7,615 nt of DNA from JBLHUT01 sp047629975. GTDB taxonomy: Bacteria; Pseudomonadota; Alphaproteobacteria; Rhodobacterales; Rhodobacteraceae. Position 1 is the first letter of the stretch. Each line of letters opens with the position of its first letter. The notes below the pieces were generated by a model that was given only the letters and a program-made list of their open reading frames with translations, was not told where the DNA came from and ran no database searches. Both the position numbers and the translations under genes were made by a program. Of this stretch, positions 7,097 through 7,615 are shown piece after piece. The stretch spans positions 1-7,615 of the forward strand of contig JBLHUT010000179.1 of NCBI GenBank assembly GCA_047629975.1, given 5' to 3'.

Positions 7097-7228
7097 TTAA
7101 AACTTTCTCTGGACCCTAGAATACAGGTCTCCATTGGAAAACAATTGTTTCAGGCTGATGCGGCATTGTCGAGCGATGGCGCAGGCGGGGCTTGCCCCGA
7201 CTGCCACGCCCAACAGACCGAATGACAT
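7097..7228 (-). CDS. Possible 43-codon small ORF between ybjN and proC (doubtful)
   Basis: On the minus strand an ATG at 7228-7226 opens 43 codons to a TAA at 7099-7097, filling most of the ybjN-proC gap. AAGGA lies 9 bases before the ATG, a usable ribosome binding site. The product starts MSFGLLGVAVGASPACAIAR, mildly hydrophobic, and ends in a basic tail. I recognise no family. The ATG sits in the 3' arm of a small hairpin (7224-7239), which could hide it. The ORF could equally be chance in an untranslated spacer; only conservation in relatives would decide. Confidence 0.12.
   Translation of the reverse strand: MSFGLLGVAVGASPACAIARQCRISLKQLFSNGDLYSRVQRKF
7118..7150 (-). promoter_or_regulatory. 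Tentative proC promoter overlapping a 12-base palindrome
   Basis: On the minus strand TATTCT (7123-7118) resembles a -10 box 38 bases before the proC ATG. Upstream, a perfect palindrome AAACAATTGTTT spans 7139-7150, just where a -35 element would fall. TTGTTT at 15 bases or ATTGTT at 16 bases spacing are the best matches, both imperfect. A palindrome over a -35 position would suit a dimeric regulator, but AT-rich palindromes of this size also arise by chance. Confidence 0.2.
7181..7204. repeat. Inverted repeat (hairpin) in the ybjN-proC gap
   Basis: GCAG-G-CGGGG-CTTG-CCCCG-A-CTGC: nine base pairs with one internal G/A mismatch around a four-base loop. It is the strongest fold I see in this 220-base gap. 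No T-run follows on either strand, so it is not a classical intrinsic terminator. On the ybjN transcript it could protect or pause the RNA 3' end or separate ybjN from proC expression. Confidence 0.5.
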
Positions 7229-7239
7229 CGCAAGATGTC
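7224..7239. repeat. Small perfect hairpin in the ybjN-proC gap
   Basis: GACATC-GCAA-GATGTC, a six-base-pair perfect stem with a GCAA tetraloop when read on the plus strand. GCAA belongs to the stable GNRA class only in plus-strand RNA; the minus-strand RNA would have TTGC. No T-run follows. Confidence 0.4.
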
Positions 7240-7299
7240 CTTGAGATCGGCGGGAGCCTTCCATTTCGAAACATGTTCGCCTGTGGGGCAAAAGTGGTC

Positions 7300-7615
7300 T
7301 CAGGCGCGCCCGAATGTCTCGCAAAACGCAACTTGCATGGCATTCTTTGGTGTCTGGTTTCCCCATACAACCAACTGAAATGCCGGATAGAAACGCTCCG
7401 CAGTTTCGACAGCGTTCGTTATCATCCGGTCAATTTGCTCCGGTCCGGCCAGCTGTCCGCCAGCAAGCACCAAACCATAGCGATAGACCATCATTTGTTG
7501 ATCACGCCAGAATGTGAACGCCCCGTTCCAACAGGTATCGTTGATACTGTTAAGCGCCTCGTACAATTGTGGCAGCTTTTCCTCGGGGGGCTGCATCTCG
7601 AAGGTACAGACAAGC
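7300..7615 (-). CDS. YbjN-domain protein (5'-partial)
   Basis: The frame is open through the right window edge. Upstream of the internal Met at 7596 the codons read LVCTFE, which joins naturally to MQPPEEKLPQLYEALNSIND, so the start lies outside the window. About 104 residues of the C-terminal part are visible. They match YbjN-domain proteins of alphaproteobacteria, which as I recall are about 160-170 residues long: NDTCWNGAFTFW, MMVYRYGLVLAGGQ, the following PEQIDRMI and FYPAFQLVVWG are typical blocks. The fold resembles type III secretion chaperones. The cellular function is poorly defined; in E. coli ybjN is linked to stress and motility phenotypes, and transfer of that role here is uncertain. 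It lies upstream of proC on the same strand, separated by 220 bases containing two hairpins. Confidence 0.85.
   Translation of the reverse strand, partial: LVCTFEMQPPEEKLPQLYEALNSINDTCWNGAFTFWRDQQMMVYRYGLVLAGGQLAGPEQIDRMITNAVETAERFYPAFQLVVWGNQTPKNAMQVAFCETFGRA

Noticed and set aside
1..7615. A hidden defence, mobile or CRISPR system
   Set aside because: All long stretches are explained by conserved metabolic genes. No direct repeat array, transposase, integrase, toxin-antitoxin pair or composition break was seen.

Overview
The window looks like ordinary chromosomal core-genome sequence from an alphaproteobacterium, most likely of the Rhodobacterales (Roseobacter-type). This rests on the moderately GC-rich codon use and on proteins that read like marine alphaproteobacterial versions of CarB, ProC, CsaA and YbjN. 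The placement is from memory of these families, not from a search. Seven protein genes fill nearly all of the 7.6 kb, and two of them run off the window edges. I saw no mobile element, CRISPR array, rRNA or tRNA gene, and no frameshifted gene.

Left part, plus strand (1-4261): the large subunit of carbamoyl-phosphate synthetase (carB, missing about its first 50 residues) is followed after 27 bases by a beta-ketoacyl-ACP synthase III-like enzyme. That enzyme resembles the longer, about 375-residue FabH relatives typified by Pseudomonas aeruginosa PA3286 rather than housekeeping FabH.

Right part, minus strand (4262-7615), in transcription order: a YbjN-domain protein (5' end outside the window), a 220-base gap, proC (pyrroline-5-carboxylate reductase), csaA (tRNA-binding-fold chaperone), a D-2-hydroxyacid dehydrogenase of the glyoxylate/hydroxypyruvate reductase type, an 81-base gap, and tdk (thymidine kinase). 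proC/csaA overlap by 4 bases (ATGA) and csaA/dehydrogenase by 1 base (TGATG), so these three are almost certainly co-transcribed and translationally coupled.

The two blocks converge with no spacer: the TGA of the synthase (4259-4261) directly abuts the complement of the tdk stop (4262-4264). I found no terminator at the junction. The nearest terminator-like hairpin with a T-run on the plus strand is just past the 5' end of tdk (4933-4967), so synthase transcripts could run antisense across all of tdk.

The ybjN-proC gap holds a strong inverted repeat, a second small hairpin, a 12-base palindrome near the likely proC promoter, and a weakly supported 43-codon ORF. The genes are metabolic housekeeping functions (arginine/pyrimidine precursor supply, fatty acid initiation, proline synthesis, thymidine salvage, ketoacid reduction). 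I do not see a novel defence or mobile system here; the points worth a second look are arrangement and regulation.
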